DNA from: Prorocentrum cordatum
Lineage: Eukaryota; Sar; Dinophyceae; Prorocentrales; Prorocentraceae
Direction: 5' to 3'
Assembly (NCBI GenBank): GCA_963575745.1
Contig: CAUYUJ010007258.1
Span: 1-64,000 of the forward strand
Length of the DNA stretch: 64,000 bases
Positions 55,256 to 64,000 of this stretch are shown in pieces (position 1 is the first letter of the stretch; each line of letters opens with the position of its first letter). The notes under the pieces are model-generated. The model did no database searches and was not told where the DNA came from. It saw only the letters and a list, made by a program, of their open reading frames with translations. The position numbers and the translations under genes are program-made.

Positions 55256-56735
55256 CCGTCTTGAAGCTGTCCTCTCCACTGCTCGTGCAAACATCCCACC
55301 CTCCCACCCGCAACTTGGTCGCAAGACCTCTTCAGACAAGACCGTGACGGTAGGTACCACATGTCACTTGGCCACGACACCGACGCCGACGACGACAGCG
55401 ACATCGACGACGACGGCGCCGCCGACACCGACTGCGACGACACCGACGACGTCTCCAATGTTTCCGACGACAACGACGACGACGACGACGACGACACCGA
55501 CGACGACGACGACAAAGACGACGACGACGACGAAAACGACGACGACGTCGCCAACGGAGACGACGACGAGGGAGGAGAAAAAACGACAACGGCGACAACG
55601 ACGACAACGACGATGGAGGAGGAAGGACGGCGACGACGCCAACGACGAAGAAGGAGGAAGGACGGCGACGCCGACGACGACAACGACGAGGGAGGAGGGA
55701 AGACGACGACGATGACAACGACGACGAAGACGACGACGACGGCGACGAAATAGAAGGGACGACGACGAGACGCCGACGACGGACGACGACGACGAGGGAG
55801 GAGGATAACGACGAGGGAGGAGTGAAGACCGACGACGACGACGACGACGACGACGGCGACGAAATAGGAGGGACAACGACGGGACGCCGACGAAGACAAC
55901 GAGGGAGGAAGGACGACCACGGCGACAACGACGACGGAAGCGACGACGAGGCCAAGACGACGACGACGACGACGAGGAAAGACAGAAGACGACGACGCGA
56001 CGACGACGACGACGAGGGAGGAGGGAGGACGATGACGACGACGACGACGCAAGAGCGCGCGCGCACACTTTTGTTGAAAACCCGTGTTGCGAAACCTTGT
56101 GTTTTTGTAGGTTTTTTGGACGCACGATTTTGAAATCCTTCCGAAACCGGAGGTTTTTGAAGGTTTTCGGCATATGCCCGCGACGACGCGCGCGTCTGCA
56201 CTTCGTCCCGTTTTTTGCAGAGGATTCTCGCGACGGCACACGCGCAAGGGCGTTCGACAGATTTCGACATGCGCGCGCGCGAAGCCCGTTTGGTAGCATT
56301 TTGTGAAACTCTTGGAAAACCTATGGTTTTCTTAAGATTTTGCAAGAGTTCGCGCGTAAGCTTTTTTAGCAAATCAGTGTTGCGAAACCATGTGTTCTTG
56401 TATGTTTTTTGGAAATTCAATTTTGAAATCTCTCCGGAACCGAAGGTTTTTGAAGGACTTCGGCATGTTCGCGCGACGACGCGGGCGTGTGCACTTCGTC
56501 TCATTTGTTGCAAGGGATTCGCGAAAAAGTGTTATGTTAGAACAACAAATGTCACCGCATAGTTTTTTTACAAGGGAACCGCAAGGGGGGGATACCGGCT
56601 TGGCTGGGATGGTATGGGTTCATATTTAGGATGGACATGTGGTCAGAATCATATGTGATTTACAGCACGCGCGGGCGACCCGATAAGTCCGGGGGGGGGA
56701 GGGGTATAATCTATTAGTCTTTTAGAATGGAGAAT
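55256..56735 (+). repeat. large tandem duplication, unit 2
   Basis: Same order as unit 1, beginning TTGAAGCTGTCCTCTCCACT near 55260. It is about 200 bases longer, mostly from expansion of the GAC array (55390-56050). Confidence 0.85.
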
Positions 56736-56880
56736 CTGCGTGGTGCAACCTGTGTGGGGGAACCTATGTGGTGCAACCTGTGCGGCGCAACCTGTGTGGC
56801 GCATCCTATGTAGTGCAACCTATTGCGCATCGATGCCTATGTGGCGTGGTGCAACCTATGTTGTGCAACCTACGTTTGCG
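56735..56880 (+). repeat. GTGGTGCAACCTA minisatellite, right block
   Basis: About nine units such as GTGGTGCAACCTGTG, GCGGCGCAACCTGTG and GTGGCGCATCCTATG. Confidence 0.8.
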
Positions 56881-57760
56881 CAGGAGAAGGATGGATAAAC
56901 ATGAGAAACAGTAGTGTCATAGTTTGCATATCTCGACGGCTAAACGTTTATAAAGTTTATAAGTCCGTTGTCGACAAACGTATGAAAAAAAATAAGTGCG
57001 CTAAGTTTTAGCGAAACCTCCTAAACCTTAACAAACCCAAGATGCATCGCAGTACTACAAGAGATTGCACGCCAAGCCAATATCGGGGCGGTTCGACGCG
57101 ACCAAAAGAGCTGGGCTACAACCGAGGTGGGAGAGGGCTTGAAACCGCAGTTGCGGAAACCGATCCCGTGACACCGCGATCCTTTCACTCGCTTCGCGCG
57201 TCGTCGCCCGCAGTTGCGGCGCACCCGCTCGCATTCCGCGCGCGTCCGACCGCAGTTGCGGCGCCCGCGCGAGTGAACTCCGCCGGCGGTTCGTCCGCGC
57301 TTCACTTCCTTTGAGTCAGTCGTCAGCAATTATCTGGGCTTGTCCGCAGTTGCGGCAGGCGGAAACGCAATTGCGGCGCGCGGCCTCTCGCGCGAAGAGT
57401 CACGAAGACAAACTCCACGGCTCATCTTGTCTTACTCTTGCCGTCGCCAAATTAGTTATCTCATCTGGATTCCCCTTCGTCAATGTCAGGCCCTGTGGTC
57501 CTACTTTGTCGTCTTCTATCTGTCCTCGATTCTCCTTCGTCGCCCCCCCCCTCCTCCTCCCCCCCAGTCCTGTCCTACCGCGCTTGCGTTCTTGAGGCCG
57601 CCCTCGTTCTCCTCGTTCCCTCCGTCGTCCTCCTCGCTGTCCTCTTCGTAATTGCCAATCCTGGCCTTCGCACCCGTCGCCCTCTTCCTCATTCGCCGCA
57701 GCCGTGTCCGAGCATCCGTTGGGGGGGGGCGCGCTTCTCGCGGCGGCATGCCCAAGTTGG
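56881..57760. other. intergenic, AT-rich then GC-rich, with AGTN hairpins
   Basis: 56881-57035 is AT-rich. From about 57060 the composition changes to GC-rich, and hairpin motifs appear at 57145, 57209, 57250 and 57344. No gene is recognised before ATG 57761. Confidence 0.5.
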
Positions 57761-59605
57761 ATGGAGGTCACCCATGAGGAGATGCTGGCGGCGCTGAGGG
57801 GCCGCCCGGAAGCGCGCCTTGCAAGGGGGGGGAACCGCAGTAGCGGATCCCCCCAGCGAGCGCCGCGCAGCCTTCGGGGAGGATAAGGCCGCAGTAGCGG
57901 ACCCCCCCACCGAGCGCCGCGCGAGGCGACTTCGGCGTCGAGCGGCAGCAGGGATCGGCGGCGGCCGCCGCCGACAGGCGCAGGTTCCTCCGCGGCGCAG
58001 CCGCGCGAGCGGTCTCGGAGCGCCCCGAGGCGCAGGGAGGCGCAGTTGCGCCGCGCGCACGGAGCTCCCAGAGCGCAGTTGCGCGCGCGGGACCCGACGC
58101 CGCCAGTTGCCAAAGTTTCCGCCCAGGCCGCAGTTGCGGAAATACTTCTTAGTCCGTTTGACGCGGCAGTTCCGACCGCAGTTGCGGGAGCACCTCTCTC
58201 TTCGTCTTCGCCTGGGCCCGAAGACGAGGCCGCTTCGAAGGAGGCGGCCGCCTCGGCCACTGCCCCCGAGGACCAAGCCCCGGCGGCCGCGTCGAAGGCT
58301 CGGCCCCCGCAGAAGAGGCCAGCTCCTGTGGCGTCTCCTACGCCGCCTCCCCTGCAGCCCCCCTCGGAACCGCAGTCGCGGGGTGGCGCGGAGTTTTCGT
58401 CGGAACCGCAGTCGCGGGGTTCCGCGGAGCCACCGCGCAAGAAGCAGCGGACCCAGGGCACCAGGTGCACGGGGGCGGCGCCCACGTGGAACCAGGGGCC
58501 CACCAGGACAGTGGGCGGCCTCGAGGTATCGCCCACCCTCGCCATGTCAGTGAACGTGCTGGTCATCACTGCCGCGGCCACCAAGCACGACGTCTTCGCC
58601 GCTGTCGATGCGCGAAAATCGGGGATATCCATCGTCGCGTGGGACGTCGAGGTGCTTCGGCCTCGGGAGGAACCTGCGTCAGCGGACCCCGCGCCCCTTC
58701 ATGGGACTTTCCACGGCGCCGTCGCGGGCGCCATCACGGCGAAGAACAACGGGCCCAACAGCAGCGGCGAGCCTTATTGGATGATGGCGGAGCTCTTCGA
58801 CCAAACTGGCCTCGTTGCGTGGCGCCCGCACTTTGTCAGTGAGGCTGCAGTTGCGGCAAGCGTCGTCGGGGCCACCCGCGCCCTCGCGATCGTGCGGTTT
58901 CGCTTGATGGGCTCGGAGAGGAATACCTCCGCGGTGCTCGGTTTCGCCGCAATGACCAGGCACGCGGCCCCCCCCCATCCTCTTCAACCGAAAATCACGC
59001 AAGCAGAACAAACATGTTTGGAGGGGCCTTTCGCGAGGGAAGCCGTCGAAACCATCCATTCCCAAGATGTTCGTTTCCTGTGCGGCCTCTTCGACGCCCC
59101 GCCAGAGCAGTTATCAAACTTCTGCCGCCATTGCGGAGCGAGCTACAAGTGCCCGATCGGAGTTCCGTTCCGGGCATGGTCCGCCCTGTTCGGAGGCATC
59201 AAATCTGGCACACGCGTCATGCATCCCAACTACATGGTCCTCATTGGCCCGAGCGACGTGCGCATTGCGGACTACAAGTTTGGCGGTGCAGGGAAGCGCG
59301 CGGATCATGGGCCTCTCTGGCTTCCCGAGTGGATGCTTCGCACTGCCGAGTCTCTCATCGCGCGGCGCTGGGTCCCACCGATGCGCATGCCGCAGCGGCG
59401 AGAGGGCCGTGACCGCAGTAGCGGAATGCGGCGACGCCTCGGCCTCCAAGCGCCGCCCCCCATCGGCAAGGTCGTTCAGAAGATGCTCCACCCCAAGACT
59501 TTTCAGGACCACTGGCGGGAAGGCGCCCACCAGAACATCATCTTCCTAGGGCACGGACGAAGCGGCCAGAAAGGGAAGTACTACCAGGAGAACGCGCGGA
59601 GGTAA
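57761..59605 (+). CDS. unnamed dinoflagellate-type protein with possible zinc site; stop near N-terminus
   Basis: The frame opens at ATG 57761 (MEVTHEEMLAALRGRPEARL) but has TAA at 57884, then is open from 57887 to TAA-free 59605. The next ATG in frame is 58544 (353 codons). Between lie a disordered Ser/Pro/Ala/Arg-rich stretch and a likely nuclear signal (PRKKQR). The C-terminal part contains FCRHCGASYKCP (about 59120), which could bind a metal, then PFRAWSALFGGIKSGTRVM, HPNYMVLIGPSDVRIADYKF and WLPEWMLRTAESLIARRW. Five hairpin motifs fall in frame and encode AVA, RSSG or PQSRG. The family is unnamed, and whether the first segment belongs is uncertain. Confidence 0.55.
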
Positions 59606-60370
59606 GCGGCACCGCAGTTGCGGGCGTTTCTTTCTTGCGCCGCATTTCTTTTTGCACGCGCATGCCCGTGGCGGAGCCGGCGCGCATAACCGCAGTTGCG
59701 GAACGATGTGCTGGGAGGACCCGCAGTTGCGGTGTGGGAGTGCATGTGTCGGTGTGGGAAAGACCGCAGTTGCGGCTGGCGTTGTCGGAGCGCCCGCAGT
59801 TGCGGTGCGACGGCGCGCAGGGAGAAAGGACGCCTGCCCTTCCTCGGGCGCAGGGTGCCCGAGCGAGCAAAAGGCGCGCGCAGGGAGGGGGGCGGCGGTG
59901 GTAGGGTATTTATGTGCTGGCAGTGGTCGTGGTACTGGTAGAGGTAGTGGTAGTGGTAGTGGTATGGTAGTGGTAGGAGTGCTAGTGGTATGTACTGGTA
60001 GTGATCGTGGTGCTGGCGGTGGTAGTGGTAGTGGCAGTTGTAGGTGAGTCGTTCGGGCCCCTCAGACTGAGGGGCCCGCGCGACCCACCTCCGACCGAGC
60101 AGCGGCGACGACGACGAAGATGACGACGAACGCGACGACGACGAAGACGACGACGAACCAGACCAGACCCAGACCCAGACCAGACCCTGACCAGACCAGA
60201 CTTTGAAACATGCCGCAGAACTTTGGGCTCAGGAAGTTTTTGGGCCCCTCGCCCTCAGCCAGTGCCACGGGCGACGCACTTGGGGCCGTTTTCCGCAGTT
60301 GCGGATTTGTCGGCCGCGGGCGCGGCTCGGTGCAATAAGCGACAGCCTCGGGAAAGGTGAGCAAAACGAA
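59606..60370. other. intergenic with hairpin motifs and GGTAGT/GACGAC runs
   Basis: Five hairpin motifs between 59612 and 59805, a densely spaced group, then GGTAGT/TGGTAC repeats (59925-60045), GACGAC (60107-60160) and CCAGACC units (60158-60200), and one more motif at 60293. No gene is recognised. Confidence 0.6.
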
Positions 60371-62739
60371 ATGGTGGGAGCCGCAGGGGCGGACGGATCG
60401 CGGGGGATTTTTCAGAAGGCCACCGCGATTAGGGCGAAATTCAGGGACGGGAGCAAGAAGGTGCGCATTCCCGCGGTCTTGCTGGCCCCGCGCCTGAACA
60501 GCCGGGGCGGCCACTACCCTCAGCAGGAAAGGGTTCGGGAGCTCGCTGTGGAAATCATCGCGTCTGGATTTTCGCAAGCGGAAGCCGACCGCGAGGGCGC
60601 ATGCGTCCAGATGTTTCCGACTCGAGAGCTGATGGAGAAAAAGCGAAAGATCCTGCTTTCGAGACTACACCGAGTACAATCACAAGAAAGCAACAGGGCA
60701 CCTCGCTGCGTGCTTCGACCGCAGTAGCGGGGCAGACATAGCGTATGGCACGTTGTCGCATTCCCACTTGTGCCTCGTGTTGCGGGCAATCGTCGCAGGG
60801 GCCCGGTGGCCCATCCCCGCGGGCATGGAGTTAACGGAGGACGAGCGCGCCAGGCTGCGGCGCGCGCTTGATGAGGATGGCAACATCAATATGGCCGCAG
60901 CGGCGGAATACGGCGCTGTGGCCAAGAAGCTCACGCAGGAGGGTATGCATTTGGAAGTGCTCAGCTGGAGAATCATGGTCGAGGAAGGAGCCCACTGGCG
61001 CTTCCCTCATCAGCCAGTCGATCAATAAGGGGGCGGACTTTGCGATGCGAGCGACTGAGGTTACAGCGCTCAGCGCCCTGTGCAAGGCTGTTGACGCCGC
61101 GCTCGACGCCGCCGTCGTGGACCAGGTGGCCTTTGAAAGCGTGAGGACGTCAGTGATGCTCGAACTCGATCGTGCCGTTCAGGACCCCGGCTTCATTGAA
61201 TTGCTTTCGTTTGTCGTTGGGCTCGAGAGCACGAAAGCGCAGTTCATCCACCTACTGCTCCAGTTCTGCGAGGTGTACGTGAACTCAAAGAGAAGGGCCC
61301 TTCGGCTCGGTGCCTTTGGGATCGCTGCCGCGCTTCCCGACCGCGGTCCGTGAGTCAAAAATGCGATTCTCATGCGATGCTACCGGAACGCGCCTCCGAA
61401 GAAGCGCGGGGTGACCACCGCCGCGTGGTGCCCTGATCCAGAAGCAGCCTGGACGAAGAGTGAGGCGCTGGATTTCTTGCAGGACATGAACGCCGTTCTC
61501 CGCATGTACTATCACACGCTGAGCCCCGCCCTCCAGGACCTGCGGAAGGACGCGGCTTTGGAGTTCAAGGCGAACGTCGGCATATTCACCGCGGACAGCT
61601 ACGTGCAGTACCTGAAGGACACCCCGGCGAAGGCGCGAACTGTCATCGAATTTCGACATGCGCTCGTCCGCGCCTGCAGGGGCGCGACGGAGCTGCTGCA
61701 GCCGAGGGCCCACGCGGAAAAGCTCACGAAGGCTGTGGAAGAGCTGCCTGTCGAAAACGAAAAGCCCGCTTGGTTTGATTTCAACGCGTTGCCGCGCACG
61801 GACGCCGACAAGCCCGCAGTTGCGGGAAAGGCAACGGCCTCCAGGGAGGACGAGTTGAAGCCGGGGGTCATTTCCTTTGATCCCAATACGCACCTACCCA
61901 CGAACCAACAGGACTGCAGGGGCGCTACGGCCGCGAGCCTCGGATCCTTCCCATTGCCAATCAACGAATGGAAGTGTTCAGCGGCAGCGCAGGAGTTAGG
62001 ACAGGAGCCCGCTCTTGCAGGCGCAGTCTTGCTGTGCCTTTGGGCGCGCCACAAGTCCGCAGCTGTGGAAGCGAAAGTGGACGTGCTCCAGGGCGCCGAC
62101 GCGGGCAGGCGCACCGCGCAGGCAACCGCCGCACACGAGGCGCACTCCATCGAGTTGTGGCCATGCGCCCCAAAGGCGTCCAAGCTGCTGTCCACGAGCG
62201 CGCGCCCCGAGAGGGGGCCAGTGCAGGTCTGGGTCGAAGGAGGACCAGATGCGCCTTCAATCAAGACCTTCTACCTGCTGCCAGAGTTCAAGCCCCCTGC
62301 GGACGCGACGCCCGCCGAGGTGGCAGACCACGATGCGCGGTCGAGAACGCGGAACTGGGATGCTCGAGAGACAATGCACCTCTTCCGGACCGTCAACAGA
62401 GTCACGCAGCAAGAGCTCCACCAGAGGAACGAGCGTATTGGATGCGCAGTTGCGCGTATCAACATGGAGCTCCAGGATAAAGAGCTGGCCGTGTGTGTTC
62501 CAGGACCAAGCGGGCCAGTGGTCGCCGTGAAGCTGCCCGTGCTGGTGAATGCGACGGACATCAGGCCAGGAGAAGAACTCCTGTGGGAGGCGAGGCCCAA
62601 AGCCGCACAGAAGAAGAAGGCGGTCGAGGAGACGTGGAGGACGGACGCGAACAAAAGGGCAAAGGGCAAGGCTTCGGGGCAACCGCCGTCGAAGAAGACG
62701 AGGAGTGGCTTCGGCGAGAAAGGCGAGATGTCGCTCTAA
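60371..62739 (+). pseudogene. unnamed dinoflagellate-type protein related to family A, two frameshifts and one stop
   Basis: ATG 60371 (MVGAAGADGSRG) leads to LNSRGGHYPQQERVRELAVE and SGFSQAEADREGACVQ. The signal shifts frame near 60660 (DYTEYNHKKATGHLAACF, then LSHSHLCLVLRAIVAG) and again near 60985 (GASLISQSINKGADFAMRAT, then EVTALSALCKAV). TGA at 61351 interrupts, and the rest is intact to 62737 (455 codons from ATG 61372). The C-terminal part has VKLPVLVNATDIRPGEELLW and a Lys/Arg-rich, probably nuclear, tail. The hairpin motif at 60719 reads DRSSG in the protein-like frame but gives a TAG in the frame before the shift. The parts fit one gene of about 785 codons. Function is unknown. Confidence 0.58.
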
Positions 62740-63478
62740 GAAACCGCAGTGGCGGTTGCTCTACGAATTCGTTCCTTGATTCGGTGGTTTTCCGAAACCG
62801 CAGTGGCGGGCGTTCAGGCGCCACTCGCTGCTGAATCAGATCGCTTGCGACCGCAGTGGCGGAGTGCCGTAGTAGTTCCTTGTTCGGTTTCGGAGGCCGT
62901 TAAGTGTTGCCGCAGTCGCGGATTGCTGACGTCCACGCACTGAGGTACAGGCGAAGCTCTGAGTCCCATGCAGAAGAAGCTTTTGCCCTCACTGCTGTCG
63001 CGCCTCTTCCGGGGAGCGCGTGAGCGCCCTCCTCGCGCCATCTGGGCGCCCCCCTCCGCCCCGTTCCGCCCCCCGCCCCCTTTGCGCGGGAACAGCCAGC
63101 AGCTCCTCGGACCACGCGGCCGCCCGAAGCCCCCCCCCCTGAGTGCAAACGTTCAAAGCAGTCCCCGGGGACTGCTTTGAACGTCCGCCAGCGTTCAAAG
63201 CAGTCCCAGGGGACTGCTTTGAACGTCGGGGAACGTTCAAAGCAGTCCCCCGGGACTGCTTTGAACGTTCTCGCAAAGGCGGGCCTCGGGGGGGCGCGCG
63301 CAGACGGAAGGGCGGCGCATGCGCGGATGGGGGCGTGACAATCGATGCAGGGTCTCCCCGCAGATTCAGTCGAGGCGCCGTCTGGCTCAAAGCGCACCCC
63401 TCTCGGACGCGACCTCGCTGCCCGCGCGGCCCTGGTTTCCCGCAGTTGCGGTGGGGTCATCCGCAGTAATTTGCGGAC
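62740..63478. other. intergenic with hairpin motifs and three long palindromes
   Basis: Four hairpin motifs within 180 bases directly after the previous stop (62744-62921), unique GC-rich sequence, then palindromes at 63149-63270 and motifs at 63440 and 63460. No gene is recognised. Confidence 0.6.
63149..63270. repeat. three AAAGCAGTCCCC palindromes in tandem
   Basis: 63149-63184 is a perfect 36-bp palindrome. 63192-63225 (34 bp) and 63231-63270 (40 bp) each have one or two central mismatches. Spacers are 7 and 5 bases. Arms read ACGTTCAAAGCAGTCCCC. Confidence 0.93.
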
Positions 63479-64000
63479 ATGGGTTCTTCGAGCGAATGGA
63501 GCCCTGCGAAGGTGCAGATGGCCTTGTGCATCCACGGGGGGCGGCTTCCGCAGACAACCCCCAACCCCGAGAAGGGCGTCAGAGTGCTTGACGCAGGGCC
63601 CCTTGGGCCAATCACGTTCGCGCACGTGAACATGCAGAAGACATGGTTGCTGAAGGTGTGCGCGAGGGGTAAACCAACGGCAGGAGCGTTGAAGGCTTCC
63701 AAGGTCTGGCAGGACCTCAAGGACACACTGGCGAAACAGGAAGGCGCCGCAGTTGCGGGCGAGGAGAGCGACGATGAGAGAGATGGCGAAGATGACCCAA
63801 TGATGGCCTTGGTCAGTGCTTCGGGCGCCGCGACGAGGCAGGCCGCGACTGTGACGCCCACCAAGAAGCAGGGGACGGGAGAGCGTAGCTCCCACCATGC
63901 CACGAAGACTGGCCTGCCACGAGGCGAGGCTGTGGACAGACACGCGCCCGCTGTGCACTGCGTGCAGATGCCCGCCAGGAGCCGGTTGACGTTTCCAGAC
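63479..64000 (+). CDS. unnamed dinoflagellate-type protein, 5' part; runs off the window
   Basis: ATG 63479 opens a frame that is uninterrupted to the window edge (174 codons seen). It reads MGSSSEWSPAKVQMALCIHG, then GVRVLDAGPLGPITF, MQKTWLLKVCARG and ASKVWQDLKDTLAKQEG. An acidic stretch (EESDDERDGEDDP) and a basic, probably disordered region follow. One hairpin motif (63747) is in frame and encodes AVA. The start is supported by a motif pair just upstream and by composition. I do not recognise a named domain. Confidence 0.6.
   Translation, partial: MGSSSEWSPAKVQMALCIHGGRLPQTTPNPEKGVRVLDAGPLGPITFAHVNMQKTWLLKVCARGKPTAGALKASKVWQDLKDTLAKQEGAAVAGEESDDERDGEDDPMMALVSASGAATRQAATVTPTKKQGTGERSSHHATKTGLPRGEAVDRHAPAVHCVQMPARSRLTFPD

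Larger units (their letters stand above)
57145..63758 (+). repeat. AGTN-loop hairpin motif CCGCAGTNGCGG, cluster 2
   Basis: Exact copies start at 57145, 57209, 57250, 57344, 57835, 57889, 58128, 58176, 58370, 58406, 59413, 59612, 59690, 59721, 59764, 59794, 60293, 60719, 61814, 62744, 62798, 62851, 62910, 63440 and 63747. Pairing-preserving variants: 58040, 58073 and 62444 (GCGC/GCGC) and 58845 (T-G pair). 63460 has a widened loop. The variable base N is seen as T, A, C and G. All copies are in sense orientation, both inside ORFs (in several codon phases) and between them. Confidence 0.8.

Noticed and set aside
54040-56513. Long frames of Thr/Asp/Arg or Ser/Val in the duplicated region
   Set aside because: All arise from the GAC trinucleotide array; every frame and both strands are open.

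Overview
The window reads as nuclear DNA of a dinoflagellate. The evidence is a near-perfect copy of the dinoflagellate spliced-leader sequence at 4596-4617, introns that look like introner elements, every plausible gene lying on the + strand, very high GC, and huge amounts of trinucleotide microsatellite and minisatellite. The high GC would suit a Prorocentrum-like genome, but the species is inference. No rRNA, tRNA, CRISPR or bacterial-type operon was found.

Layout. 1-4.6 kb: purine-rich, CA-rich and CGT/CAT microsatellites with no convincing gene. 4.6-9.65 kb: one nearly complete LINE retrotransposon (ORF1, then ORF2 with endonuclease, reverse transcriptase and a C-terminal zinc knuckle). 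It begins exactly at a spliced-leader relic, sits between CAT arrays, and is broken by in-frame stops. 9.65-22.7 kb: microsatellites, several MITE-like or foldback elements, CGGTTTAT arrays, a 66-70 bp satellite and a 91-bp satellite. 22.7-35.16 kb: a multi-exon gene for a G8/parallel-beta-helix protein with five C-terminal cysteine-rich repeats. Its introns include introner-like elements, and one intron is swollen to about 7.2 kb by minisatellites. 35.2-38.4 kb: two MITE-like elements and microsatellites.

37.4-39.65 kb and 57.0-64.0 kb carry dinoflagellate-type unnamed genes together with two unusual motif families. One is a 12-nt motif, CCGCAGTNGCGG, seen about 31 times and only in the gene-sense orientation. 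Its stem substitutions preserve RNA pairing, so it looks like an RNA hairpin with an AGUN tetraloop. The other is a 24-40 bp near-perfect palindrome. 39.65-57.0 kb lacks both motifs and holds other unnamed gene families, a decayed transposase-like gene, a four-hairpin array, a repeated 100-bp element and a 1.3-1.5 kb tandem duplication.

How the genes relate. The only gene with a clear domain assignment is the G8/beta-helix protein, probably a large secreted or surface protein. The LINE is a self-contained mobile element. The other ORFs (38.4, 40.5, 44.1, 45.0, 48.8, 51.4, 57.8, 60.4 and 63.5 kb) resemble, from memory only, uncharacterised high-copy dinoflagellate protein families. Several are interrupted by stops or frameshifts, and I give them no function.
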